From Quercus robur (lineage: Eukaryota > Streptophyta > Magnoliopsida > Fagales > Fagaceae): a DNA stretch of 64,000 nt. Location: assembly GCF_932294415.1 (NCBI RefSeq), contig NC_065536.1, forward strand, positions 50,592,354 through 50,656,353, in the 5' to 3' direction. Under the pieces are notes generated by a model. It had not been told where the DNA came from. It saw only the letters and a program-made list of their open reading frames with translations, and did no database searches. The position numbers were made by a program, and so were the translations under genes. Positions 1-9,073 of this stretch are shown here, piece by piece; the stretch's first letter is position 1, and the number at the start of each line of letters is the position of its first letter.

Positions 1-1609
1 ACCGTCCGGATGAGATTGACAAATCCAGGGGAATTTATAGCTTCGTCCCTAGGAGTCCGTTGCTGAAAGTCATCTATGACACGCCGGACTCAAATAGGGA
101 TTGGAAGAGTCGGTTCTTCTTCCTAGAAGGCGACGGTTGGATGGGTCGTCCTGGGGAGACAGATTTCATGCCCGTCGACACTACTTGGGGCATATTGGAT
201 CCGTCTAGTATGGACTATCCTCCAAACTTTAACATTACTAAGTTTTTTTTTTTTTTTTTTTTTTGAATATAATCTAACCGTCCTCTTTCTTCTTTTGCAG
301 TTAGACGACGGCCCCAAATTGACCTTGAGGAGTTTGCTTTCATTGAGAAAATCCTTAGAAAGACCAAGCCGGAGGAAAGGACTTGGGCGAAGCTGGTAAT
401 ACTAAATACCATTCACTGGTATTGCGACGGACCGGAACCTACAGCGGCTGCCGTCAAGTACGAAACACAGATAAGGAGACGTAAGTTCGTCACCCTTTAG
501 TTGAAGAAATTGTGCATTTTATTTTTTGTTAATTAACTCCCCCGTCCACGTTTCAGAGATGGACGATGCCAAGAGAAGAGCCTTGATTCGGTCAAAGGCT
601 GCAAAGAAGACTGCTGACGACACTCCTACTGCGACGGGCCCAAGCAATCCGTCTGCTAAGCGGAAGACTCAGCCCAAAGCGGACCGTCAGGCCAAGAAGG
701 CCAAAGTGTCTTTAGATCCCGTCGTGGGACTCATGGCGGAGCCTCCGAAGACGGTCACTCCAACCAAGCACGAGGTTGGCAAGGGTTTGATGAAAGGCCC
801 GTCGAAGGTTGACAAGAAGCCGCCCGTCCTTCTTCGAGAGGATTCTAAGCATGCCTTAGAACAGATTTCCTCCATCATCTCGGCGGAGGATTATGAAGAC
901 TTAGGCAACCATTCGACGGAGGCCATGGGGGAGACGGGCCTATTTGCCATTACACAGGTAAGATAGTCCGTCTACTACTCAAATACAACTTAAATCATCT
1001 GTCGAAAGTTTGTTTTATAACTGTGTTGTTATTTTTCAGGCAATGGTCATGATGAAGGGGCTGATGGGACGGTGCCTCAGCCAAGAGACGGCCTTGGATC
1101 GTGTACGGGCCAAGGCGGAGAAGACGGAGGAAGAACTCCTCCAAATGCGTAACTGGAGACCTAAAATAGAGAAAAAGCTTGAGCTGTCGGAGAAGGCAAG
1201 GAAGAGCCTTGAACAGACGACGGAGGAGGCAAAGAAGGCTCTAGAGAGCAAGGACAAAGAGATAGCCGAGCTGAAAAACGAAGTCCGTCAGGCTAAGGAC
1301 GCGGCGGTCCGTGAATACCGTGACTCCGACGCCCTAATCACTGAGCTGGGCGATTCTTTCCATCAGGGCTTCATGGATGCCCTCCGTCAAGTCAGGCAAG
1401 CTTATCCAGACGTGGACCCTTCCAAGTTCAAAGTTGAAGACCCGGTCCAGTCATCCGTCGTGCCTGTTGCCTCCGAGGATACAGACGACCTCTTTGATGT
1501 CGACGACACAGTTGTTGACGGGGCGTCTGCACCAGCAAAAGTTGACCAAGCTGAGGCTGACACGGAGACAGTTCCACAGCCCGTCGATAATGTGGACAAG
1601 GCTCAGTAG
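1..1609 (+). CDS. Antisense additional ORF of the Tat element, spliced, coiled-coil, 5'-partial
   Basis: Reading-frame continuity supports join(<1..207, 301..480, 557..957, 1040..1609). Donors are at 208 (GTATGG), 481 (GTAAGT) and 958 (GTAAGA); acceptors are TTGCAG, TTTCAG and TTTCAG. The frame stays open to the left edge, so the 5' end is outside. Exons 1-2 encode a compact domain (WGILDPS, then KILRKTKPEERTW and WYCDGPEP) resembling the 'putative gypsy type transposon' proteins common in plants. Exon 3 is basic, rich in Lys, Pro and Ala and nuclear-like (motif KRKTQPKADRQAKKAK). Exon 4 is a long charged coiled coil followed by an acidic tail ending at the stop at 1607-1609. It is transcribed opposite to gag-pol. 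Extra antisense ORFs of this kind are known in Tat elements, but their function is not. The splice pattern is my inference; the domain name is a family resemblance, not a search result. Confidence 0.72.
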
Positions 1610-1905
1610 AAGGATTTTTATTTTTATTTTATTATTTTTCTTTTTGGAACAATTCTCATCCGTTGTTGATGATGTGTAAACATTGCCGTTTAATGGCTTA
1701 TTTTGTTAAATGAATCCGTGCACTTCATTTTATATGTTTTGAATTTTGTCGTTGCTTAACCTGTTTACATCCGCTTGCGTATAAGTATGTTTTTGATCTT
1801 AAAAACTTATTCTTTGCAAAACCTGTGGAATGCTCCGTCCATCTTTTTGATACTACTTTGTTATGTAAGATGATTAATCCGTCCTCTTTGCTTCATCTTA
1901 TTTCC
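1610..1905. other. AT-rich spacer after the antisense ORF
   Basis: A T-rich stretch immediately follows the antisense stop codon and probably serves as its 3' untranslated and polyadenylation region. Sporadic copies of the 'ccgtcc' word of the downstream array already appear near 1835-1925. No gene is seen. Confidence 0.5.
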
Positions 1906-3052
1906 GTCCACGTTGTGGACGATCCGTCCAACCTGTGAACTTTAAGTGGTCATTTTGTGGACTTAATTATCCCCCATTTAGTATAGTCCGTCCATCTTTT
2001 TGTGATCGTCCTTCTAGGATGATCCGTCCATCTTGTGGACTTAAGGTGGACTTGAAGTGGTCGTCCATGCAGGATGATCTGTCCATCTTGTGGACATAAA
2101 GCGATCGTCCTTGCAGGACGGTCCGTCCATCTTGTGGACTTATATTTTGAGTCCGTCCATCTTGTGGACTTAGGGTCATCGTCCCTGTAGGACGATCCGT
2201 CCATCTTGTGGATTTCTGTCGTGTCCGTCCCTCTAGTGGGCTTATATTTTTATCCGTCCATCTGGTGGACTTAGGATTATCGTCCCTGTAGGACGATCCG
2301 TCCATCTTGTGGATTTCTGTCGTGTCCGTCCCTCTAGTGGGCTTATATTTTTATCCGTCCATCTGGTGGACTTAGGATTATCGTCCCTGTAGGACGATCC
2401 GTCCACCTTGTGGACTTAGGGTGATCGTCCTTGTAGGACGATCCGTCCATAATGTGGACTTCATATTGTATCCGTCCATCTTGTGGACTTAAGGTTATCA
2501 TCCCTGTAGGATGATCCGTCCACCTTGTGGACTTAGGGTGATCGTCCCTGTAGGACGATCCGTCCATCTTGTGGACTTCATATTGTATCCGTCCATCTTG
2601 TGGACTTAAGGTTATCATCCCTGTAGGATGATCCGTCCACCTTGTGGACTTAGGGTGATCGTCCCTGTAGGACGATCCGTCCATCTTGTGGACTTCATAT
2701 TGTATCCGTCCATCTTGTGGACTTAAGGTTATCATCCCTGTAGGATGATCCGTCCACCTTGTGGACTTAGGGTGATCGTCCCTGTAGGACGATCCGTCCA
2801 TCTTGTGGACTTCATATTGTATCCGTCCATCTTGTGGACTTAAGGTTATCATCCCTGTAGGATGATCCGTCCACCTTGTGGACTTAGGGTGATCGTCCCT
2901 GTAGGACGATCCGTCCATCTTGTGGACTTCATATTGTATCCGTCCATCTTGTGGACTTAAGGTTATCATCCCTGTAGGATGATCCGTCCACCTTGTGGAC
3001 TTAGGGTGATCGTCCCTGTAGGATACTTCGTCCATCTTGTGGACTTCTATTG
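1906..3052. repeat. Tandem array of hairpin repeats, 117-bp higher-order unit
   Basis: The array is built from short modules around 'gtccgtccatcttgtggac' and 'atcgtccctgtaggacgat'. From about 2398 to 3020 it is a regular 117-bp repeat: the junction word 'tcatattgta' starts at 2461, 2578, 2695, 2812 and 2929, exactly 117 apart. From about 2200 to 2400 there is a 101-bp variant (word 'gatttctgt' at 2211 and 2312), and 1906-2200 is more degenerate. Each 117-bp unit carries three potential stem-loops: GTCCA-N5-TGGAC, GTCCAC-CTT-GTGGAC, and ATCRTCC-CTGTA-GGAYGAT. The array lies between the gag-pol stop and the antisense-ORF stop, the position where Tat-type elements often carry tandem repeats. Confidence 0.95.
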
Positions 3053-3269
3053 TTTCCGTTAACTTTGTGGACAATTGCAATGACATACATTCAAGTAGAA
3101 GATCAAAATTGCATCTGATTACAGAAATGCGTAAAGGAAAAGTGCCTGCCCCCTTGGGCTTAAAAAAGGCACGACAATATTGTAGCAAAAATAGTTAAAC
3201 AGTGCCAAAAAAAAAAAAAGTTAATAATGCCAAAAAGTCTTAAAAGAGAAACTGGTCGCCGTGTCGCTA
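3053..3269. other. Spacer between gag-pol stop and hairpin array
   Basis: AT-rich sequence with a short A13 run near 3208. It is the start of the gag-pol 3' untranslated region on the minus strand. No coding potential was recognised. Confidence 0.5.
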
Positions 3270-6200
3270 TTACTGGTAGTATTTCCTCAAGTGCTCGGCA
3301 TTCCACGGATGCGGTAGCTTTTCTCCGTCTATCGTTTCCAGGTGGTATGTTCCTTTCCTTTTCCACGACATAACTCTGTAGGGTCCTTCCCAGTTGGGGC
3401 CGAGTTTTCCCTGTGTAGGGTCTCTAGTTGTACCCATGACCCTCCTGAGTACGAGGTCTCCTACTTGGAAGCTTCTTTGTCGGACCCGGGAGTTGAAATG
3501 TCTGGACATGCGATCCTGGTATCTAGCGATCCTCTGTTCTGCTGCCGACCTGACCTCATCTATAAGGTCCAGCTGTAGCCTCATGGACTCGTCATTCCTT
3601 CCCTCGTCGTGGTTGTGAACCCTGTAGCTTGTGAGCCCAATTTCTGCTGGGATGACTGCCTCGCTCCCGTATGCCAGTCGAAACGGTGTCTCTCCTGTCG
3701 GAGTCCTCGCCGTTGTCCTATACGCCCACAATATGCTTGGCAATTCTTCCGGCCATATGCCCTTTGCCCCCTCGAGCCGAGTCTTGATAATCTTTAGTAG
3801 GGATCGGTTTGTGACCTCAACCTGACCGTTAGCCTGAGGATGGACAGGCGATGAGTAGTGGTTTTTTATTCCTAGCTGTGTACAGAAATCACGGAAGGGG
3901 CCGTTATCGAACTGCCTCCCGTTATCTGAGACAAGGACTCTAGGAATACCAAACCTACATACTATGTTCCGCCAGACAAAACTTCTAATGTTCTTTTCTG
4001 TAATGGTGGCCAAGGCTTCCGCTTCTACCCATTTCGTGAAGTAGTCAATACCCACTACCAAGAACTTTAGCTGCCTTATCGCCGTTGGGAAAGGTCCCAT
4101 GATGTCCAGTCCCCACTGAGCGAACGGCCATGGAGCCGTTATGGGGGTTAGCTCTTCTGCTGGCTGTCCGATAAAATTGCTGAACCTCTGGCATTTGTCG
4201 CATCTTTTAACGTAGGACTCAGCATCCTTTTGCATGGTCGGCCAGTAATACCCAGCTCGTAACAGCTTGTGCACCAACGACCGCGATCCAGAATGATTCC
4301 CGCATATTCCTTCGTGTACTTCCCTCATCACGTAGTCTGCCTCTTCAACCCCGAGACATCTTAGGTAAGGACGGGAGAAACCTCTCTTGTAAAGAATGTC
4401 TTTTATCAAGACGAACCTTGCCGCTCGGACTTTTAGCTTTCTCGCTGCCTCCTTCTCTTCAGGCAATATCCCGTCCTTTAGGTATGAAGTTATCTGCGTA
4501 GTCCAGTTTCTTTCGGAGCGTATCTCCTGCATGTTGTCGGGGTCTATTAGCGGAAAGATTTGAACAAAGGAAAGTACATTACCCGGTGTTATCATATGTT
4601 CTGCTGAAGCGGCTTTGGCTAGCCGATCGGCGGGCTCATTGTCTCCCCTGGGGATCTGGACGAATATTGCTTTTAGCCCGTCGACTCTAGCCCTCACTTG
4701 ATCAAGATATCTCTTCAACCTTTCCCCTTTGCATTCATAATCTCCGTTTACTTGATTGGTCACGACCTGAGAGTCGCAATGCACGACCACACTTTCAGCT
4801 CCGGCGGCTTTGGTTAGGTCGAGTCCTGCTGCTACCGCTTCGTATTCCGCTTCATTGTTGGTAATGGGGAAGTCGAGACGGACCATACATTCAATCTCGT
4901 CTCCTTCAGGTGACAGCAATACTATGCCGGCTCCTCCAACTCGCTTATTGGATGATCCGTCGGTGTAGATGTTCCACTGGGGGGGTTCTTCTGCCCCCTT
5001 GTCCGCGTCATGCGTAAACTCTGCTATGAAGTCGGCTACAGCTTGTCCTTTAATGGCCACACGTGGACGGTACTTGATGTCAAACTCACTCAATTCTATT
5101 GCCCACAGCGTCAGTCGACCTGCGGCCTCAGGATTACTCAGTGCCCTTCGCAAGGGCTTGTCGGTCATTACGTTCACGGTATGGGCTTGAAAGTAGGGCT
5201 TGAGCTTGCGAGCCGCCGTGACCAACGCAAAAGCGAGTTTCTCCATAGGTTGGTATCTTTCCTCGGCACCGCGGAGCGCCCGGCTGGCGTAGTACACGGG
5301 CTTCTGTGCCCTGTCCTCCTCTCTGATTAAGGCCGCGCTGACGGCCACAGTGGAGACGGCCAAATAGAGGAAGAGCTCTTCACCTGGTTGCGAGGGGCTC
5401 AGTAGAGGTGGTGAAGATAGATAGGTTTTTAACTCCTCGAATGCTCGTTGACACTCGTCCGTCCACTCGAATGACTTTTTCAATGTTCGGAAGAAAGGTA
5501 AACATTTGTCCGTCGCTCTCGACACGAATCTATTCAATGCCGCTACCTTGCCGTTAAGGCTCTGTACTTCCTTCACGTTTCTCGGGGGGCCCATCTCCAT
5601 TATGGCTCGGATTTTGTCCGGGTTAGCTTCAATCCCCCTTTGAGATACCATGAATCCTAGGAATTTTCCTGCCGTTACACCAAACGCGCACTTTCCTGGA
5701 TTGAGCTTCATGTTGTAGGATCGAAGTGTGCCGAATGTTTCCTTGAGATCTTCCAAATGGTCTTCCTCCTTCCGGCTCTTCACCAGCATGTCGTCGACAT
5801 AAACTTGGACGTTCCTCCCGATTTGCTGTGCGAACATCTTGTTCATTAGTCTCTGGTATGTTGCCCCTGCATTCTTCAGACCGAATGGCATTACTTTGTA
5901 ACAGAAGAGACCTTGACTGGTTACAAACGAAGTCTTCTCCTGGTCGTCCTCGTGCATGCGGATCTGGTTATAACCCGAGAAAGCATCCATGAAGCTTAGC
6001 AATTGGTGTTGAGCCGTCGAGTCCACTAGGATGTCGACCCTTGGAAGGGGATAGCTATCTTTGGGGCATGCTTTGTTAAGATCGGTGAAGTCCACGCACA
6101 TCCGCCATTTGCCACTCGTTTTCTTTACCATTACCACATTCGCCAGCCAATCGGGGTAGTAGACTTCCCTGATGAAGCTTGCATCTTGGAGTTTGCGGAC

Positions 6201-8501
6201 CTCTTCCGCTATTGCTTGGTCTCGTTCCGGGGCGAATACTCTCTTCTTTTGTCGGACGGGTGGAAACGAGGGCAACACGTTCAACTTATGTACCATGACC
6301 GAGGGATCGATTCCTGGCATATCGTCATGGCTCCAGGCGAACACATCCTTATTGCTTCTCAAGAAAGCCACGAGCTCTTGACGGATTGCGGGTTTTGCAA
6401 GCGTTCCGATCCTGGTGGTTCGGTCTGGATTGGAACCGTCGAGAGTTATCTCCTCTAGCTTCTCTGTAGGTTCTGTCGCCGTTCGGTGTTCTTCTATGTT
6501 CAAAGCCTGGATCTGGTCTTCCACCTCCATCATAGCTACGTAGCATTCTCGTGCGGCAATTTGACTTCCGCGTAGCTCTCCTACCCCATACTCTGTTGGG
6601 AACTTGATCATCAGGTGGTAAGTTGATGTTGCCGCCTTCCACGAGTTGAGCGTGGGTCGCCCAATAATAGCATTGTAGGCTGACGAGCAATCGACCACCA
6701 AGAATGTTACGTCCTTGGTGATTTGTTGTGGGTAATCTCCTACCGTCACCGATAACGTGACTGCGCCCAAAGGGAATATTCTACTCCCTCCGAAACCAAC
6801 GAGCGGGGCGTTTGTTGGTATCAGCAGCTCCCTATCAATCCTCATTTGTTGGAACGCCGGATAATACAAGATGTCGGCCGAACTACCGTTGTCGACCAAC
6901 ACTCGGTGGATGTTGTAGTCGCCTGCCCGCAAGGTGACGACGAGGGCATCGTCGTGTGGATGGTGTAGGCGCCTTGCATCCTCTTCCGAGAACCCGATAA
7001 TAGGGCCTTCCCTTCTTGCCATCTTTGGCACCGTGCCTGCTAATTGGACATTCTGTACCATCCGAAGATATGTTTTGCGAGCCTTTTTTGACGATCCGGC
7101 TGCACCTGTTCCTCCAATTATCATCCTTATGTCCCCCAATGGGGGCCTTGGTCGCTCGTTCTCTCGGCGGGGGTGTTGTTCTTGTGGGGGTTGATCCGTT
7201 CTCTCCTTACTGACGAACTTCTTCAATTTCCCTTGTCGGATAAGGGTTTCGATTTGTTGCTTCAAATCATAGCAGTCGGCCGTGTCGTGACCATGGTCAC
7301 GGTGGAAGCGGCAGTATTTGTCTCTGGACCTTTTGTTGGGATCACTCTTCAGCTTTCCCGGAAACGTCAGGGATCCTTCGTCCTTAATCTGCATTAGGAC
7401 TTGGTCTATCGGGGCGGTCAACGGAGTGAAACTTGTGAACCTTCCGCCCATTGGTTTTGGGCGTCTCTCCTCCCTTCGATCTCCCATCCGTCCTCTCTTT
7501 CGCCCCTGGTCCTGTCGGGCGTCCTCTTGTCTGTCCCTTTTCTTGGGTCTGTCTTCTCGGGCTAACAATGCGTCTTCAGCGTTCATGTACTTGGTGGCCC
7601 TGTAAAGCACTTCTGACATGGTCTTTGGGTCGTTTTTGTATAGGGAGAACAAAAACTTACCCCCCTTCAGCCCGTTCGTGAACGCCGCCACCAATATCTT
7701 GTCGTCGGCTTCGTCGATCGTGAGCGCTTCTTTATTGAAGCATGATATGTAGGCCCGTAACGTCTCCTCCTCTCTTTGCTTGATATTCATTAAACAAGCT
7801 GTGGACTTCTTATACCGATGTCCTCCGATGAAGTGCGTTGTGAACTGAGCGCTCAGCTCCCTGAAGGTGCCGATGGAGTTTGGTGTCAGCCGGCTGAACC
7901 AAATCCTTGCCGCGCCCTTCAGGGTTGTAGGGAATGCCCTACACATAATTGCGTCCGCCACTCCCTGAAGGTGCATCAGGGTCTTGAAGGTCTCTAGGTG
8001 ATCGAGGGGGTCCTTAATTCCGTCATAACTGTCCATGCTCGGCATGCGGAACTTACTCGGCAGGGGGAAGGAGTTGACGGACGCCGTAAATGGCGAGTCA
8101 GTCCTGTTGACAAGGTCGTCAAGATCGCTGGACACTCGCCCCTTGAGAGCGTTCATCAGGACTTCCATTTGTTCCTTCATCGCCTGCATCTCCGCGATGA
8201 TGGGTTGTGGAGCCGTGTCCGTCACTGAGGGGATGCTAGCGTCCCGTCGCACTTGTTTGCTCGGGGCGTTACTCTCCTGTGGTCCGTCATTATTTCTCCT
8301 TTCCTCACTGTTCCCTTCTTGATCTTCTCCTTGGCTATTCACGGCTGCACTCTTTTGATTCAGCTGCTCCGTCAGGTCGTGGTTTTGTTTGGTGAGGCGC
8401 TCCACGGCTGCGGCGAGCGTCTTGACCTGTCTCTCAAGGGCAGTCGTAGGGGCTTCTTCTTGGACGTCATTTGTGGTTGCCATCGAGCGCGTGAGTACCA
8501 T
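3270..8501 (-). CDS. gag-pol: gag-pol polyprotein (Gag-PR-RT-RH-aRH-IN), Tat-type Ty3/gypsy
   Basis: A single open frame of 1,743 codons starts at the ATG 8499-8501, just inside the primer-binding site. In order: a coiled-coil N terminus; the retrotransposon Gag domain (about 145-300); a zinc knuckle of the C-X2-H-X4-H-X4-C type at 397-410, a variant of the usual CCHC; an aspartic protease with DNGSS at Asp537 instead of DTG/DSG; reverse transcriptase with YVDD at 901-904; the usual RNase H; a second archaeal-type RNase H starting YTDGSS; and integrase with an H2C2 zinc finger and catalytic Asp1466, Asp1526 and Glu1562 (35 residues between the last two). No stop or frameshift interrupts the frame and every catalytic motif is present. 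It supplies all enzymes for copying the element into new genomic sites. No env-like region is seen. Confidence 0.97.
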   Translation of the reverse strand: MVLTRSMATTNDVQEEAPTTALERQVKTLAAAVERLTKQNHDLTEQLNQKSAAVNSQGEDQEGNSEERRNNDGPQESNAPSKQVRRDASIPSVTDTAPQPIIAEMQAMKEQMEVLMNALKGRVSSDLDDLVNRTDSPFTASVNSFPLPSKFRMPSMDSYDGIKDPLDHLETFKTLMHLQGVADAIMCRAFPTTLKGAARIWFSRLTPNSIGTFRELSAQFTTHFIGGHRYKKSTACLMNIKQREEETLRAYISCFNKEALTIDEADDKILVAAFTNGLKGGKFLFSLYKNDPKTMSEVLYRATKYMNAEDALLAREDRPKKRDRQEDARQDQGRKRGRMGDRREERRPKPMGGRFTSFTPLTAPIDQVLMQIKDEGSLTFPGKLKSDPNKRSRDKYCRFHRDHGHDTADCYDLKQQIETLIRQGKLKKFVSKERTDQPPQEQHPRRENERPRPPLGDIRMIIGGTGAAGSSKKARKTYLRMVQNVQLAGTVPKMARREGPIIGFSEEDARRLHHPHDDALVVTLRAGDYNIHRVLVDNGSSADILYYPAFQQMRIDRELLIPTNAPLVGFGGSRIFPLGAVTLSVTVGDYPQQITKDVTFLVVDCSSAYNAIIGRPTLNSWKAATSTYHLMIKFPTEYGVGELRGSQIAARECYVAMMEVEDQIQALNIEEHRTATEPTEKLEEITLDGSNPDRTTRIGTLAKPAIRQELVAFLRSNKDVFAWSHDDMPGIDPSVMVHKLNVLPSFPPVRQKKRVFAPERDQAIAEEVRKLQDASFIREVYYPDWLANVVMVKKTSGKWRMCVDFTDLNKACPKDSYPLPRVDILVDSTAQHQLLSFMDAFSGYNQIRMHEDDQEKTSFVTSQGLFCYKVMPFGLKNAGATYQRLMNKMFAQQIGRNVQVYVDDMLVKSRKEEDHLEDLKETFGTLRSYNMKLNPGKCAFGVTAGKFLGFMVSQRGIEANPDKIRAIMEMGPPRNVKEVQSLNGKVAALNRFVSRATDKCLPFFRTLKKSFEWTDECQRAFEELKTYLSSPPLLSPSQPGEELFLYLAVSTVAVSAALIREEDRAQKPVYYASRALRGAEERYQPMEKLAFALVTAARKLKPYFQAHTVNVMTDKPLRRALSNPEAAGRLTLWAIELSEFDIKYRPRVAIKGQAVADFIAEFTHDADKGAEEPPQWNIYTDGSSNKRVGGAGIVLLSPEGDEIECMVRLDFPITNNEAEYEAVAAGLDLTKAAGAESVVVHCDSQVVTNQVNGDYECKGERLKRYLDQVRARVDGLKAIFVQIPRGDNEPADRLAKAASAEHMITPGNVLSFVQIFPLIDPDNMQEIRSERNWTTQITSYLKDGILPEEKEAARKLKVRAARFVLIKDILYKRGFSRPYLRCLGVEEADYVMREVHEGICGNHSGSRSLVHKLLRAGYYWPTMQKDAESYVKRCDKCQRFSNFIGQPAEELTPITAPWPFAQWGLDIMGPFPTAIRQLKFLVVGIDYFTKWVEAEALATITEKNIRSFVWRNIVCRFGIPRVLVSDNGRQFDNGPFRDFCTQLGIKNHYSSPVHPQANGQVEVTNRSLLKIIKTRLEGAKGIWPEELPSILWAYRTTARTPTGETPFRLAYGSEAVIPAEIGLTSYRVHNHDEGRNDESMRLQLDLIDEVRSAAEQRIARYQDRMSRHFNSRVRQRSFQVGDLVLRRVMGTTRDPTQGKLGPNWEGPYRVMSWKRKGTYHLETIDGEKLPHPWNAEHLRKYYQ

Positions 8502-8544
8502 GTAACTCCTTTATCTAGGAAATGTTACCGTACCCGGTCGTCTT

Positions 8545-8561
8545 TCCCACAGACGGCGCCA
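8545..8561 (-). other. Primer-binding site
   Basis: On the minus strand the sequence TGGCGCCGTCTGTGGGA begins two bases after the LTR end. This is the common tRNA primer-binding sequence type of plant Ty3/gypsy elements, and its position confirms LTR-gag orientation. Confidence 0.85.
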
Positions 8562-8563
8562 AC

Positions 8564-9073
8564 TGATGACGTCGAAAATTGTCACCAATGGGTCACACCG
8601 TACTCGCGACTCGAATCGAACCTGCACGACAAGAACAATCGACGGACGTCCTTCAAAGAGCACCGGTGTGGTGCCGGCCAAAGGTTCTCCGACGGTCAAG
8701 TTAGAGTTGTTCTGTTTTACTTAGAGCGTTAGAGAGTGTCAATTAAAGCGTACCTCGATTACTGTGGGTATTAGACCTTTTATAGTGATAGAGGGTTGAC
8801 TTTTCCTTTTTGGTTTTCACATCTTTTCAATGTGGGACTCCAGTCCCAATTCTTCTAAGCGTGGTGAGCAAGGATTCCCATTTCCGGATCATGGTCCCTT
8901 ATTGGGCCTGTCAGCGATGGGCCTTCAAAGCGCGTGGGATAGCCCTTGCACAGGCCCAACAGTCCCAACCCGTCAGGCCCGTTCATGTGGGCCCTTCAAG
9001 AACGGCCGTCATGCTCGTTCAGGTGGGCCCGTCATGTATTCCGCATTTCTAACCGTCTTCACTTAACTCACCA
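8564..9073 (-). repeat. 5' LTR of the Tat element
   Basis: The LTR edge next to the primer-binding site is clear: plus-strand TGATGAC at 8564, which is ...GTCATCA on the minus strand. The outer edge is less certain; minus-strand TG dinucleotides fitting a start lie at 9070 and 9073, giving about 507-510 bp. A TATA box (TATAAAAG) is present on the minus strand at about 8776-8785. The partner LTR is outside the window, so the outer edge and the target duplication could not be verified. Confidence 0.8.
8774..8787 (-). promoter_or_regulatory. Probable LTR TATA box
   Basis: Minus-strand CACTATAAAAGG lies inside the 5' LTR, about 280 bp upstream of the gag start. It is the best candidate core promoter of the retroelement. 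Confidence 0.6.

Larger units (their letters stand above)
1..9073 (-). mobile_element. Tat-lineage Ty3/gypsy LTR retrotransposon, 3' part outside window
   Basis: On the minus strand the order is 5' LTR (8564-~9073), 2-nt spacer, primer-binding site, gag-pol (8501-3270), hairpin tandem array (~1910-3050), and an antisense spliced ORF (1-1609). The 3' LTR must lie left of position 1. Assignment to Ty3/gypsy follows from the order RT, RNase H, integrase. Assignment to the Tat lineage follows from a second RNase H domain before integrase, a long region between pol and the 3' LTR, tandem repeats there, and an extra antisense ORF; all are known traits of Tat/Ogre/Grande-type elements. At least 9 kb is in the window. 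Gag-pol is undamaged, so the insertion is probably fairly young, but LTR divergence cannot be measured with only one LTR present. Confidence 0.88.

Noticed and set aside
1906..3052. CRISPR-like appearance of the regular short repeats
   Set aside because: There are no unique spacers; the modules form longer tandem units inside a plant retroelement.
3342..8732. Several plus-strand open frames of 60-160 codons opposite gag-pol
   Set aside because: They are shadows of the long minus-strand coding frame, have no recognisable domains, and overlap each other in different frames.
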